Positions 22,535-31,248 are shown, counted from the stretch's first letter. The stretch: DNA of 64,000 nt from Kallipyga gabonensis (GCF_001286805.1 NZ_CXYV01000001.1:1-64000), one strand, 5' to 3'. The notes: a model not told the origin generated them from the sequence alone. Program-made: numbers and translations.

Positions 22535-23097
22535 TTTGGGCTCCTTTCTTTGGGGATGACTTGAACGAAATGATCGTAATGATCTTCAGTATAAAAAATT
22601 AAGCCATCATTGGAATAGATCAAACGCTCAGGACCCCTGTGGTTCGTATAGCCGGCCATAATGTCGGCCTCATAGTAGATTCTTCCCTTCTTCTTGGGCA
22701 GCAGCCCTTCCCGATTTCCAAAAGTGTTTCCGCCAATGATGGCCCCGGGTGCATCAAAAGTTTTCCAACGACCGGCCATGGCTTCTCCCTTTTTGATGTA
22801 GTTGGGAGGAAGTTCACCGTATTGGCGGACGTATAAAGCTACATCTTCTAACCGACTATATTCCTCGCCTTCTCTAAGAGTGCCTCCATATAAAATGACT
22901 TGGGGGATTCCGGGATAAGAAGGCTCCTTATTACTGGACTTTTCATTATTTCGGCAGACGGAAAGGGAGAAAATGAGAAGGAATAGGCAAAAGCTGACCA
23001 AAAATCTTGGCCAAGGGTCCTTCCCTTTCCTTTTCCTCACTTCCTTTTCTTGACAGGAAGATAAACCGGAATCGATTGCTCGTTTTATGCCCCTCAA
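22531..23097 (-). CDS. Barnase-like secreted ribonuclease
   Basis: A 188-residue guanyl-specific RNase of the barnase family. From about residue 85 it follows barnase closely: VALYVRQYGELPPNYI, IGGNTFGNREGLLP, YYEADI with the catalytic Glu, RLIYSNDG with the Arg, and EDHYDHF with the catalytic His. The N-terminus is basic (KRKGKDPWPR) followed by a hydrophobic stretch ending at VCRNN, so it is secreted or membrane-held. The lipobox is not canonical. I keep the TTG start with GGAG eight bases upstream; a GTG at 23040 is the alternative. Operon with barstar and capA. Confidence 0.88.
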   Translation of the reverse strand: MRGIKRAIDSGLSSCQEKEVRKRKGKDPWPRFLVSFCLFLLIFSLSVCRNNEKSSNKEPSYPGIPQVILYGGTLREGEEYSRLEDVALYVRQYGELPPNYIKKGEAMAGRWKTFDAPGAIIGGNTFGNREGLLPKKKGRIYYEADIMAGYTNHRGPERLIYSNDGLIFYTEDHYDHFVQVIPKERSPK

Positions 23098-23255
23098 AAC
23101 GTAAACTCCATTTCCTCAGATTCAGAAAAATTAATCCGGTAAAAACTTTTTAGACTTAACATGATGAGTGTATATCTAGTTATTTTTTACCCAAACATCC
23201 TGGCCTTAGTCGGTTAATCCTATGAAGGGGAGATCAAGATCCGGGGAAAAGTGAC

Positions 23256-23738
23256 TTACTCTTTGGCAACAAGGTCGGCCAGGCGGTAGTTGAGGACCTT
23301 TTTCAAATCTTGTATGGACACTTCCATCTGAAGACCTACCCGACCGGCGGAGAGATAAATTGTCGGATAATTGACCGCTTCTTCCTGAAAGTAGGTGGAA
23401 AAGATCTTTTTCATGCCGAGCGGTGAACAGCCCCCATGGATATAGCCGGTCAGAGGTTCAAGGTCCTTCTGGGGAATCATTTGGATGGACTTCTCTCCTA
23501 ATACCTTGGCTGCCTTCTTCAAATCCACATTCTCATTGGAAGGAATGACCAAAACATAATGTTCCTTGGACTTGCCCACAAGAACCAGAGTCTTAAAAAC
23601 ACGATCGGGGTTTTCGCCCAGGATGGAGGCTACTTCTTCTCCGCCAACCGCTCCACTGTCATAATAGGGATGAAGATCATAAGGAATCTTCTTTTGGTCC
23701 AATAGGCGACAGGCATTGGTTTTTTCTTTTTTAGCCAT
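23256..23738 (-). CDS. ybaK: Cys-tRNA(Pro) deacylase YbaK/EbsC
   Basis: A 160-residue trans-editing enzyme that hydrolyses cysteine wrongly loaded on tRNA-Pro. The whole length is the YbaK domain. VFKTLVLVG contains the conserved Lys in the tRNA-binding region, GYIHGGCSPLGMKK is the conserved substrate loop, and YLSAGRVGLQMEVS the C-terminal signature. Single gene, minus strand, separated from barnase by about 160 bp with no other feature I can see. ATG 23738 has AAAGGAATAC upstream. Confidence 0.93.
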   Translation of the reverse strand: MAKKEKTNACRLLDQKKIPYDLHPYYDSGAVGGEEVASILGENPDRVFKTLVLVGKSKEHYVLVIPSNENVDLKKAAKVLGEKSIQMIPQKDLEPLTGYIHGGCSPLGMKKIFSTYFQEEAVNYPTIYLSAGRVGLQMEVSIQDLKKVLNYRLADLVAKE

Positions 23739-23751
23739 AGTATTCCTTTCT

Positions 23752-23782
23752 TTGCAATCTGCACACGATTCTCTGTTATAAT
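23752..23782 (+). promoter_or_regulatory. ssrA promoter
   Basis: An extended -10, TGTTATAAT (TATAAT at 23777-23782), about 60 bp before the tmRNA 5' end. TTGCAA at 23752-23757 is a possible -35 at a long 19-bp spacing; the extended -10 may compensate. Confidence 0.6.
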
Positions 23783-23841
23783 AACCATAAATCCATTACA
23801 ATGGAAAGGAAGGGTCGGGAATTTGACCCGATTTGCTTTAC

Positions 23842-24188
23842 GGGGATGCCCTGGTTTCGACAGGGATTTTGAAGAAAGATAAGCGAGCCGTCAGGCAGTT
23901 GACGTTAAAAAGGCAACTAAATTTAACTGCTAACGATAACGAATTAGCTTACGCTGCTTAGTTAAAAGCAGCCGGCCCTCCGGATGGACCCGTAACATAC
24001 GGACTGGCCTCAACCATGTCGGGAAACTTCTTGTGCTAAGCTTTGCCCACAAGTTGGATCAATGAAGCTACCGGGTGTTTTGGCTTGTTTATTGGCTTAG
24101 CCACCCGGGAATCAAATTCAATAAACTACGCTCGTAGAAGTTCTTTTGAATGAGTTTCTGGACGCGGGTTCGATTCCCGCCATCTCCA
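23842..24188 (+). ncRNA. ssrA: Transfer-messenger RNA (tmRNA)
   Basis: Rescues ribosomes stalled on broken mRNA and tags the product for proteolysis. The 5' GGGGATG pairs with 3' CATCTCC (24181-24187) and A24188 is the discriminator, giving the alanine-tRNA-like end; CCA is not encoded. The 3' T arm is GGGTTCGATTCCC. The tag reading frame at 23929-23961 encodes ANDNELAYAA and stops at TAG, close to other Firmicute tags. It has its own promoter and terminator. Confidence 0.96.
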
Positions 24189-24210
24189 TCGATAGAAACC
24201 CTATAAGAGC

Positions 24211-24259
24211 AAAACCGCCGAGGAGGCTTGTCACCAAGTCCCTTCGGCGGTTTTGTTTT
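24211..24259 (+). terminator. ssrA terminator
   Basis: AAAACCGCCGA pairs with TCGGCGGTTTT around a loop of about 20 nt, followed by GTTTTA. It ends tmRNA transcription. Confidence 0.85.
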
Positions 24260-24320
24260 ACTGGGGATTTCCGCTCCTTATCCTATTGCGCAGATGAAAG
24301 TGCAGACTTCGACCATAAAA

Positions 24321-24580
24321 TAGTGGTGGTTCGCTGAAAATTGAGTAACCAACACTAGTGTTTTCGGCCCAAAATAGTGGTGGTTACTCGAAAATTGAAA
24401 AACCAACACTACTGTTTTTGATCCGAAATAGTGGTGGTTAGCCGAAAATTAAGAAACCAACACTACTATTTTCGGTCCAAAATAGTGGTGATTCGCCAAA
24501 AATCGAGGAACCAACACTATGATGCCCCTAAATTTATAGTGGTGGTTTGCAAAAAATTGAAAATCACCACTACTATGACG
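24321..24580. repeat. Five 54-bp palindromic tandem repeats (array 1)
   Basis: TAGTGGTGGTT or a close variant begins at 24321, 24375, 24429, 24483 and 24537, an exact 54-bp period. Each unit is an imperfect palindrome: TAGTGGTGGTT, about 15 nt containing CGAAAATTG, then AACCAACACTA, then a 17-nt linker rich in TTTTCGGNCC. The fifth position of the stem is a G/A mismatch in most copies. The last copy ends in AAATCACCACTA, which restores pairing. This fills most of the gap between ssrA and the metallophosphoesterase; no gene is present. Confidence 0.9.
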
Positions 24581-24607
24581 AGAACAAGGCCCCAATATAG
24601 AAAAACA

Positions 24608-25471
24608 TCACCTTGATAACTCGCTAACCAATTCAAGATAGACCACTTCCGTAGGATTTCCCAAACGAGGAATCCAACCCGCTGTATTGGCCAGTCCCCG
24701 GCTGACGACCAGGGCTCCATGGGATCCATGGTGGACCCCCTCCGTGTAGCGAGGGAAAAAGCCCTGGCCGGGAGCGAAGAGACCTCGCTTCCTCCTTTTC
24801 CAGGGGAAACGAAACTGGCCCCCATGGGCATGGCCGGACAGGGTGAGGTCGATGGGATGGTCGGCAAGTTCCTCCGCCCAATATTCAGGATGGTGAGAGA
24901 GGAGAATTTTTAGGCCCTCCTCCTTTTCAAAAGCCTCCAACCAGGAGAGGTCCGGCCGGGGTTCATCGTCCGGTCGAATGAGGAAGCGTTTGAAAAAATA
25001 AAGCTTGCCGTACATGGGGGATTTTTCTTTTTCCTCCACTGCCGCCCGATCCTTCCGGTAGGTCAGGGTTCGACCGGAGGTCAGACCTCCAATGACCAGA
25101 CCTCCCCTTCGAACATAGGCATTGTCAAGAACCCGGACACCCCGGCCTTCCATTTTTTCCAGGTCCTCGGCCTCAAGGTAGCGGTCGTGGTTACCCAAAG
25201 AACAGAAGGAGGGAGCGATGACCGCAGCCTGGGACAAAAACGGAAGGACAGAATCATCCATCTGACGATGAACATCCGACCGGGTCAGACGTCGGCCCAA
25301 AAGAAAATCCCCGGCCATGAGGATGAGGTCGGGGGCTTCCTTTCGGAGAGAAGCCAAAACCGGATTGAGGTCGGCCAGGTGAAAATCAGCTAACAGAGCA
25401 AGACGAAGACCTTCAATCCCTGTTTTCCTTGTCAGGCCGGATAAGGGAATGGAATAAAACGTTTCTTCCAT
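24608..25471 (-). CDS. YkuE-like metallophosphoesterase
   Basis: A 287-residue calcineurin-like phosphoesterase. The metal ligands are in order: LADFH, MAGDF, GNHDRY, LSHHPEYW and SGHAHGGQF. The GHAHGGQ ending is typical of the YkuE/YaeI group that acts on phospholipids or other phosphodiesters near the membrane. No N-terminal membrane helix is seen, unlike YkuE. AAGGAG precedes ATG 25471. Last gene of the operon that starts at the MATE gene, 42 bp after the ABC permease. Confidence 0.88.
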   Translation of the reverse strand: MEETFYSIPLSGLTRKTGIEGLRLALLADFHLADLNPVLASLRKEAPDLILMAGDFLLGRRLTRSDVHRQMDDSVLPFLSQAAVIAPSFCSLGNHDRYLEAEDLEKMEGRGVRVLDNAYVRRGGLVIGGLTSGRTLTYRKDRAAVEEKEKSPMYGKLYFFKRFLIRPDDEPRPDLSWLEAFEKEEGLKILLSHHPEYWAEELADHPIDLTLSGHAHGGQFRFPWKRRKRGLFAPGQGFFPRYTEGVHHGSHGALVVSRGLANTAGWIPRLGNPTEVVYLELVSELSR

Positions 25472-25513
25472 GGCAACTCCTTTTCAAATGCTACTTATAA
25501 GAGGAGAAAAAAC

Positions 25514-26896
25514 TTATTCAGTTCGGATGGCTTCAATCGCGGAAATGTTGGTTGCACGACGGGCAGGGAGATAGCCGGCAAGAAGGCCGACAATGGCGGA
25601 GAAAATAACCGCCATGAAGGGAAGCCATACCGGGATATAAGAAATACCCAGGAATTGGCCGCTGTCCAGATCCAGGTTTGCCCCTTGAGAAATGGCAAAG
25701 TTGATAAATAAGTGGTTGGCCAGGCTGGAGACCAGAAGAGTGACCAGGATGCCAATAATTCCACCAATGATACCAATGAGGGCAGCTTCGAGAAGAAAGA
25801 GTTTCCGCACATCTCCCACCTGGGCTCCGATGACCTTCATCACCCCGATTTCCTTGGTCCGTTCCTGGATCGACATGAGCATGGTATTGGCAATGCCGAT
25901 GGCGGCGACAAAGAGGGCAACGCCGCCGATTGCTCCGAGAACCACCTGGAGGACCAGCATGCCTTGTTGTGCCTGTTCCAGGCCCTCCTTCATGGAAAAG
26001 ACGGTGAGATTATACCTGTCCTTGAGATCCTCCGTCAAAGACTCCACATCATCAATATTTTTTGCGATAACGGTAGCTTCGGAGTATTGGTCAGTCGAAG
26101 GCCCGTCTCCTCCAGTCCTTGACCTTATCCCGGAAATTTCTCCTAAGGAAGATGTCATTGAAGATGACTTATCCCATTTTTTCTGGATGGTCTCCGCCAG
26201 TTCGAGATCAACATAGATGGAGGGGATGCCCGCACTCGACCCCAGTTTTGATGTAGAATCCAAACGACCTCCATAGGAAACGGTCACCTTATCCGATCCT
26301 CCCCCTGTATAGGCTTCTAAGGGATTTTCATTCATGGAAGTAGGGATGAAAAAGCGAGCCCTCTCCCAGGAAAAATCCTTCACCTCTGCTCCCGCTATTG
26401 ATCTCTGGGCGAGTTTACTGATGTCCATCACCCGAATATTGGAGTCGATCACGAATGCATTCTTTTTTACCGATGAAAGGGGACGACCGTTATCCAGCTT
26501 AACTCCTTGTCTGCCCAATGCCTGGAAATCCACACCATACAGACTGCCGAATATCTCCATCCCTTTTTTATTGGTCTTTAATTGACTGGACAGGGAGATT
26601 TTCCCTAAGACCACATCTACACGGGGGTCTTTATTGATGGAGTCCAGGACTTTCTTGTTGATCTTTCCCTTGCTTTGTCTGCCGGAAGAATCCCTGGAAG
26701 GATAGAGGGAGATGGAATTGAAAGAGACCATTTCATTCAGGAAGTTCTCCTGGGAAATCTGGATTCCATAGCCAAAGGAGAGCATGAGGATGATGGAAAA
26801 GATGCCGATGACCACGGAGAAAATCGTGAGAAAGGCCCGAGACTTCCTCCGAAGGAGGTTCCTCCAGGCCATGGTCATCAGATCTCTAGTCTTCAT
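25514..26896 (-). CDS. MacB-like ABC transporter permease
   Basis: A 460-residue permease with one N-terminal helix (about 20-42), a large extracellular MacB_PCD domain (about 45-320) and three C-terminal helices with the FtsX domain (TKEIGVMKVIGAQVGDV). This type VII ABC architecture works by mechanotransmission, moving lipoproteins, peptides or drugs at the outer face, not by classical transport. It overlaps the CARDB-type gene by 11 bp, and the ATPase is two genes upstream. Substrate unknown. Confidence 0.9.
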   Translation of the reverse strand: MKTRDLMTMAWRNLLRRKSRAFLTIFSVVIGIFSIILMLSFGYGIQISQENFLNEMVSFNSISLYPSRDSSGRQSKGKINKKVLDSINKDPRVDVVLGKISLSSQLKTNKKGMEIFGSLYGVDFQALGRQGVKLDNGRPLSSVKKNAFVIDSNIRVMDISKLAQRSIAGAEVKDFSWERARFFIPTSMNENPLEAYTGGGSDKVTVSYGGRLDSTSKLGSSAGIPSIYVDLELAETIQKKWDKSSSMTSSLGEISGIRSRTGGDGPSTDQYSEATVIAKNIDDVESLTEDLKDRYNLTVFSMKEGLEQAQQGMLVLQVVLGAIGGVALFVAAIGIANTMLMSIQERTKEIGVMKVIGAQVGDVRKLFLLEAALIGIIGGIIGILVTLLVSSLANHLFINFAISQGANLDLDSGQFLGISYIPVWLPFMAVIFSAIVGLLAGYLPARRATNISAIEAIRTE

Positions 26897-28517
26897 TGAT
26901 CTTCAGCTCCTCTGCCGAGGCCTTTTTCTTCCGAGACCGGCGACGGAAGATGACCACAGCCAAGCCTGCGAGGACAAGAAGGATGACCAAGCCAATTGCA
27001 GAAAATCCACCGCCATGCCTCTCTTCTTCCTGGGGAGGAAGAATTTGTCCGGTAGCCGCATCTACGCTTTCCCCCTCTTTCAGTCTTTCCACTGAATTGT
27101 TGAAGGGGACCTTTTCTTCATGCACTTGTCCCGCTGAATCCTCATAGGTCAGGACGATTTGACCGGAAAGATGGTCCGCCTCTTCCGGAATGATTTCCAT
27201 GGAGTAGTGATCACTTTGGCCGGAAGAAAAGTTCCCGACAAAATATCGGGTGCTTTCCTTGCTGGTAAAGCCACTGCCTTCCAAATTAACCATGAAATTT
27301 GTCAGATTGTCCTTGCCCGTGTTGTAAAAATCTAGGTCCACCGTCATGGGTTGACCGGCATAAGCTTGCCCAAGGACAGGGTCGCCCAGGAGAATTTCCG
27401 CTTTTTGCACAACGGGGATGCCCACCACTTCCTGGGCAGTATACTGATTTCCCTCCATGTCCTCATACTCAAAAGCCAAGTTGACGGAATAGGTTTGTGC
27501 CGGGGCTGTTGGTATGGCCTTGAGAGTGATTGACTGGGAGGAGTGCTTGCCCGCCGCCATCTTCTCAATGTAAAAAGTGTTGGAGGAATTAACTGGGATA
27601 AAGATGGAACCGGATTGAGGGCTGGCTCCACCGGTGGAATTACCCAACATATCGGTGAGAGAACCGGTCGAGGAGCCGGCTCCTTCCGCATTCATCGTGA
27701 TCTTGATGTTCCGGATCGCCTTAGACCGGTTTGTATTAAAGAAATCCAGATTCAGGGTAAAGTCCTCTCCTGCCCTGGGCATTTCCGGATCAATCTTGTA
27801 ATTGGAAATGATGAGCTTGGGCTTATTCTTTTCCGTCATGGATCCTCCGTTCATTCCTCCCATAGCAGGAAGGTCATTGACGCTGACTCCCGGCATGGCC
27901 CCTTGTCCGCCTAACTGAGACAAGTCGCCTTTTGACAGTCCATTGGATGCAAGGAGACCCTCCAGATCACCCATGCTTCCCCCCTTATTTGTTGAACTTT
28001 GGCCTTTTGCAATCATTCCCTGAAGCACTTTTACCAGTTCATCTGTGGAAGGGGCTTGTTCTGTTCGGCTACCTTCGTTTTCTTTGTCTTTTTTCTTCCC
28101 CGAACCCGTTTTTTCCTTAGGCTTAGCTATTTTCTCAAGACAAGATTTCATCAATTTAGCAAGCTGATCTTTATCCAAAGTGATAGGGTCTTTGCACAGG
28201 AAAGTCAGGGGAATAAGGCTAAACTCTCCTGCCTCAATCTTCTCCCCCACAGGAACCAGACTCTTTATCACTCGAGAGACCTCTTTTTCTGCATCGATAA
28301 AGGCCTTTCCATCGGTCGGCACCAAACCGAATTGTTCCCAAGTTTGAAAATTCAAGCCCTCCAAAATCAAGCCGGTCTGACCGGTATTCCTGACCTGGAA
28401 GATGGCCATGTATTCTTGACCTTTATCAAGATTTTCCTGAATCTCTTGGAAGTTTCCGGCTTGATCTCGACAGAAGAATAGAATCTTTACAACTTGGATT
28501 TGCGTATTCTCATTCAT
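26886..28517 (-). CDS. CARDB/COG1361-type membrane-anchored exporter partner
   Basis: A 543-residue protein with Ig-like CARDB/COG1361 segments (about 10-110, 240-360 and 370-470; FNTNRSKAIRNI and FYNTGKDNLTNF are the typical beta motifs). A Lys/Glu- and Gly/Met-rich low-complexity middle separates the first two. One C-terminal helix follows GGGFSAIG and ends in RRRSRKKK. Such proteins accompany MacB-type exporters in clostridia. No N-terminal signal peptide is visible, which is odd for extracellular domains. The start is ATG 28517 with GGAGG upstream. It overlaps the ATPase end by 8 bp. Confidence 0.75.
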   Translation of the reverse strand: MNENTQIQVVKILFFCRDQAGNFQEIQENLDKGQEYMAIFQVRNTGQTGLILEGLNFQTWEQFGLVPTDGKAFIDAEKEVSRVIKSLVPVGEKIEAGEFSLIPLTFLCKDPITLDKDQLAKLMKSCLEKIAKPKEKTGSGKKKDKENEGSRTEQAPSTDELVKVLQGMIAKGQSSTNKGGSMGDLEGLLASNGLSKGDLSQLGGQGAMPGVSVNDLPAMGGMNGGSMTEKNKPKLIISNYKIDPEMPRAGEDFTLNLDFFNTNRSKAIRNIKITMNAEGAGSSTGSLTDMLGNSTGGASPQSGSIFIPVNSSNTFYIEKMAAGKHSSQSITLKAIPTAPAQTYSVNLAFEYEDMEGNQYTAQEVVGIPVVQKAEILLGDPVLGQAYAGQPMTVDLDFYNTGKDNLTNFMVNLEGSGFTSKESTRYFVGNFSSGQSDHYSMEIIPEEADHLSGQIVLTYEDSAGQVHEEKVPFNNSVERLKEGESVDAATGQILPPQEEERHGGGFSAIGLVILLVLAGLAVVIFRRRSRKKKASAEELKINED

Positions 28518-29262
28518 GAATGTCCTCCTTCGGACCGGTCTCTTCATTGACATACTCTTCCGGCCTATGGTGGTGAACCACTTTTTCGATCTTCCCGTCT
28601 CTCATATGAAGAGTTCGGTCGGCAAAAACGGTCATTTCTTCATCGTGGGTGACCATAACCATGGTTTGGTGGTTTTCCTCCATCAGCTTTTTCATCAATC
28701 CCATAACTTCAAAGGACGTTCTGGTATCCAAATTCCCCGTGGGCTCGTCGGCAAAGACCAGAACCGGCTTGCCCACAAAGGCACGGGCGATGGCCACCCT
28801 CTGCTGCTGGCCTCCGGAGAGTTCCTTCGGTCGATGGTGGAGGCGGTCGCCCAGGCCCACACGGGACAATATCTCTTCCGCGGCCTGATCCCTAATTTTT
28901 TTGTCCACACCCTTTAGGATCAAACCCAGGCTGACATTTTCCAGGGCAGTCAGGGTGGGAATGAGGTTGTAGGATTGGAAGACGAAGCCAACATTCAAAC
29001 TTCGAAAGAGGGTCACTTCCTCCTCATCCAGCTTTTCCAGGTGAACCCCTCCGATGATGATCTCTCCTTTGCTGGGACGTTCAAGTCCGGCCAGGGCGTT
29101 GAGGAGGGTGGACTTTCCTGAACCTGACGGACCCAACAAGCAGACCATCTCCCCTCTTCCAATATCCAGGTCCACCCCATCCAGAGCATGGACCTTTTCT
29201 TTTCCCATGGTAAAGATTTTATGCAGGTCCCTGACCTGAATCAGGCTTTCTTTTCGGTCCAT
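28510..29262 (-). CDS. MacB/LolD-type ABC transporter ATP-binding protein
   Basis: A 250-residue nucleotide-binding subunit that powers the permease encoded at 25514-26896. Walker A GPSGSGKST, Q-loop VFQSYNLIPTLTALEN, signature LSGGQQQRVAIARA, Walker B VLVFADEPTG and the H-loop VTHD are all intact. YNLIPTLTALEN and the D-loop GNLDT are typical of the LolD/MacB group. The start is ATG 29262 behind AGGAGG; the ORF runs 27 bases further upstream without a better site. Eight bases separate it from the chorismate mutase gene. Confidence 0.94.
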   Translation of the reverse strand: MDRKESLIQVRDLHKIFTMGKEKVHALDGVDLDIGRGEMVCLLGPSGSGKSTLLNALAGLERPSKGEIIIGGVHLEKLDEEEVTLFRSLNVGFVFQSYNLIPTLTALENVSLGLILKGVDKKIRDQAAEEILSRVGLGDRLHHRPKELSGGQQQRVAIARAFVGKPVLVFADEPTGNLDTRTSFEVMGLMKKLMEENHQTMVMVTHDEEMTVFADRTLHMRDGKIEKVVHHHRPEEYVNEETGPKEDIHE

Positions 29263-29270
29263 GTGCCCTC

Positions 29271-29546
29271 CTATATTTTCTCCTGGCAAGTCCGGGACAG
29301 GGCCAGGACTTCCTGAAAAAAAGCCCGGTAGGCCTCCCGGTCCTTCTCCGGAACTTCCCTCTCATTATTGGCCAGGAGGACCTCCTCCCGGTGGCGGTCA
29401 CGGATGGGGAGGTCCCGGTCCTTTTTATAGCGGCCGATGGTCCGGGAAACTTCCATCCGGCGGTGGAAGAGATGGGCCATGGCCCGGTCGATCTCTTCGA
29501 TCTCCTTCCGACCGGCTTCCAGGACATTATCCTTCTTTTCTTTCAT
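29271..29546 (-). CDS. Chorismate mutase (AroQ type)
   Basis: A 91-residue all-helical chorismate mutase domain converting chorismate to prephenate for phenylalanine and tyrosine synthesis. EIEEIDRAMAHLFHRRMEVSRTIGRYKKD is replaced in family comparison by the usual R-x-x-I-D-x(n)-R pattern, and the catalytic Arg, Lys and Glu positions seem present. It is a stand-alone domain with no fused dehydratase, and no other aromatic gene is in the window. The start is ATG 29546 behind AAAGGGGAA. It lies 16 bp after the kinase and 8 bp before the ABC ATPase. Confidence 0.8.
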   Translation of the reverse strand: MKEKKDNVLEAGRKEIEEIDRAMAHLFHRRMEVSRTIGRYKKDRDLPIRDRHREEVLLANNEREVPEKDREAYRAFFQEVLALSRTCQEKI

Positions 29547-29562
29547 GGTCTTCCCCTTTCCA

Positions 29563-31248
29563 TCAGACAATTTTCGACCCGCCGATAAATTCCCGGAGGA
29601 TGGAGGTGTTGACCACGTCGGAAATGTCCTCCATGGGGAGGAAGTACTTGAGGAGGGCCAGGAGGCGGCCGGCCTCCAAATAGGCCGGATCCTCGGGCGG
29701 GATGGCCCTAAGGTCCTCCTCTATGATGAACTTCAGGGCGGCAATCTCATAAATAAAGGAGGAATTGAAGAGAATATCCGCCTCTTCCTGGTAGGGGAAG
29801 ATGTTCCTCTTCTCCCCGTCCCGAACCGAAGGCCAATCCATGATGGTATCCCGGACGGACCTCCCCCGAGAGGCCTTATCGCGGGCCATCCGCCGCATGA
29901 GGCGGAGGTCGGTGGTGTGGATCCGGTTGTGGTCATCCAGGTTGATCTGGGTGGTGACGGAGAGGTAGATCCGGAACTTCAACCGGTCGTCCAGGTTTTT
30001 CAAGAGGAGGGGGTTAAGGCCGTGGATCCCCTCGATGATGATGGGATCCCCTTCGCTGAGGGAGAGGGTCTCCTCCAGGGTGATGGACTTGCCGGTGAGA
30101 AAATCGAATATCACCTTGGGAACCGACTGTCCATGGAGGAGGCGGTCCATGTCTTTTTCAAACCGGTCCAAATCAATGGCATAAATGGATTCAAAGTCGG
30201 GTAAGCCGTTGGCATCCAGGGGAGTCTTGTCCCGGTCGACGTAGTAATCGTCCATGGAGATCTTGAGGGGGCGGAGACCCAGGACCCGAAGGTCGTTCAT
30301 GAGCTTATAGGCAAATGAGGTTTTTCCGGAGGAAGAAGGAGCGGCGATGAGGATAATCCGCTTGTTCTGGCGAATAATCTCCTGGCCGATCTCCATAATC
30401 TTGTGCTGCTGGAGACCTTCGGTCATCCGGACCACTTCTCCAATCTTCCCCTGATCAAGGAGGCGGTTAAGGTCGTAGACGTCTTCGATCTTCTGGAGTT
30501 CCGACCAACGCTCAGCCTCCCGATACGTTTCAGACAGCTTATACTGCGGGATAAAGTTTCGATGGACCCCCCTTTGGTCCCTTTCCGGTCCAAGGAGGAC
30601 CAGGCCGTGTTCAAAGAGTTCCAAACGGAAGGTGGAAATATAGCCCGTAGAAGGGGCCATATAGCCGTAGAAGGAGTCATAGTAGTCCCCCAGGCGGTAG
30701 ATGGCGACATGGTCGGCATTCAGGTAGTGGAGAAGGTCAGCCTTATCCTGGCGTCCGATTTCCTTGAAAAAATCGATGGCTTCCGGCACCGAGTAAAGCT
30801 GGCGTTCGATGGCCATGTCGGCCTCGACGATCCTGGCCATCTCCTCCTGGATCCGGTCCCGGGTCCGGGAGTCCACGTCCATCCGCCGATTCCCCTGGCG
30901 GATGGTGCAGTAGGCACCTCCGGAGATGGAGTGCTCCACCACCGCTCGGGCCTTGGGGAAGGTCCGGTTGATGGCCAGGATGAAGATAAAAGAAAGAGAC
31001 CGCATATAGACCCGGTGACCATCCGTATCTGCCGTATCGAGCAAGGTAAAGGCTTCCAAGTCAGGATCAACAACTTCAGAAAGCTCATGGAGGAGGTTGC
31101 CGGTTTTCGCTAAAATAACCTGTCCATCAAAGTTCTTCACCAAATCCTGAGCATAATCGGCATAGGTTGCACCGGGTCTTCGAGGAAGGTCCAACGCCTG
31201 TACCCGGGAGGGAGTCATTACGGTAATCGTTAAGGGTTTATTATCCAT
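29563..31248 (-). CDS. Uridine kinase-like nucleoside kinase with TGS/ThrRS-like N-terminus
   Basis: A 561-residue protein. The first 70 residues resemble a TGS domain, and the next part resembles the threonyl-tRNA synthetase second additional domain (HSISGGAYC). The C-terminal half is a uridine kinase-like P-loop domain with APSSSGKTSFAYKL (about 290) and SMDDYYVDR. This fusion is common in clostridia and is annotated as nucleoside kinase; its physiological substrate is not settled. The start is ATG 31248 behind GAAAGGA. It lies 57 bp after MATE in the same operon. Confidence 0.85.
   Translation of the reverse strand: MDNKPLTITVMTPSRVQALDLPRRPGATYADYAQDLVKNFDGQVILAKTGNLLHELSEVVDPDLEAFTLLDTADTDGHRVYMRSLSFIFILAINRTFPKARAVVEHSISGGAYCTIRQGNRRMDVDSRTRDRIQEEMARIVEADMAIERQLYSVPEAIDFFKEIGRQDKADLLHYLNADHVAIYRLGDYYDSFYGYMAPSTGYISTFRLELFEHGLVLLGPERDQRGVHRNFIPQYKLSETYREAERWSELQKIEDVYDLNRLLDQGKIGEVVRMTEGLQQHKIMEIGQEIIRQNKRIILIAAPSSSGKTSFAYKLMNDLRVLGLRPLKISMDDYYVDRDKTPLDANGLPDFESIYAIDLDRFEKDMDRLLHGQSVPKVIFDFLTGKSITLEETLSLSEGDPIIIEGIHGLNPLLLKNLDDRLKFRIYLSVTTQINLDDHNRIHTTDLRLMRRMARDKASRGRSVRDTIMDWPSVRDGEKRNIFPYQEEADILFNSSFIYEIAALKFIIEEDLRAIPPEDPAYLEAGRLLALLKYFLPMEDISDVVNTSILREFIGGSKIV

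Noticed and set aside
23929-23961. Separate small gene for the ANDNELAYAA peptide
   Set aside because: It is the tag-coding part of tmRNA, read after trans-translation, not an independent gene.
24321-24580. CRISPR array
   Set aside because: Units are regular, but the parts between the half-sites are also similar from copy to copy, so there are no unique spacers. No cas genes lie nearby.
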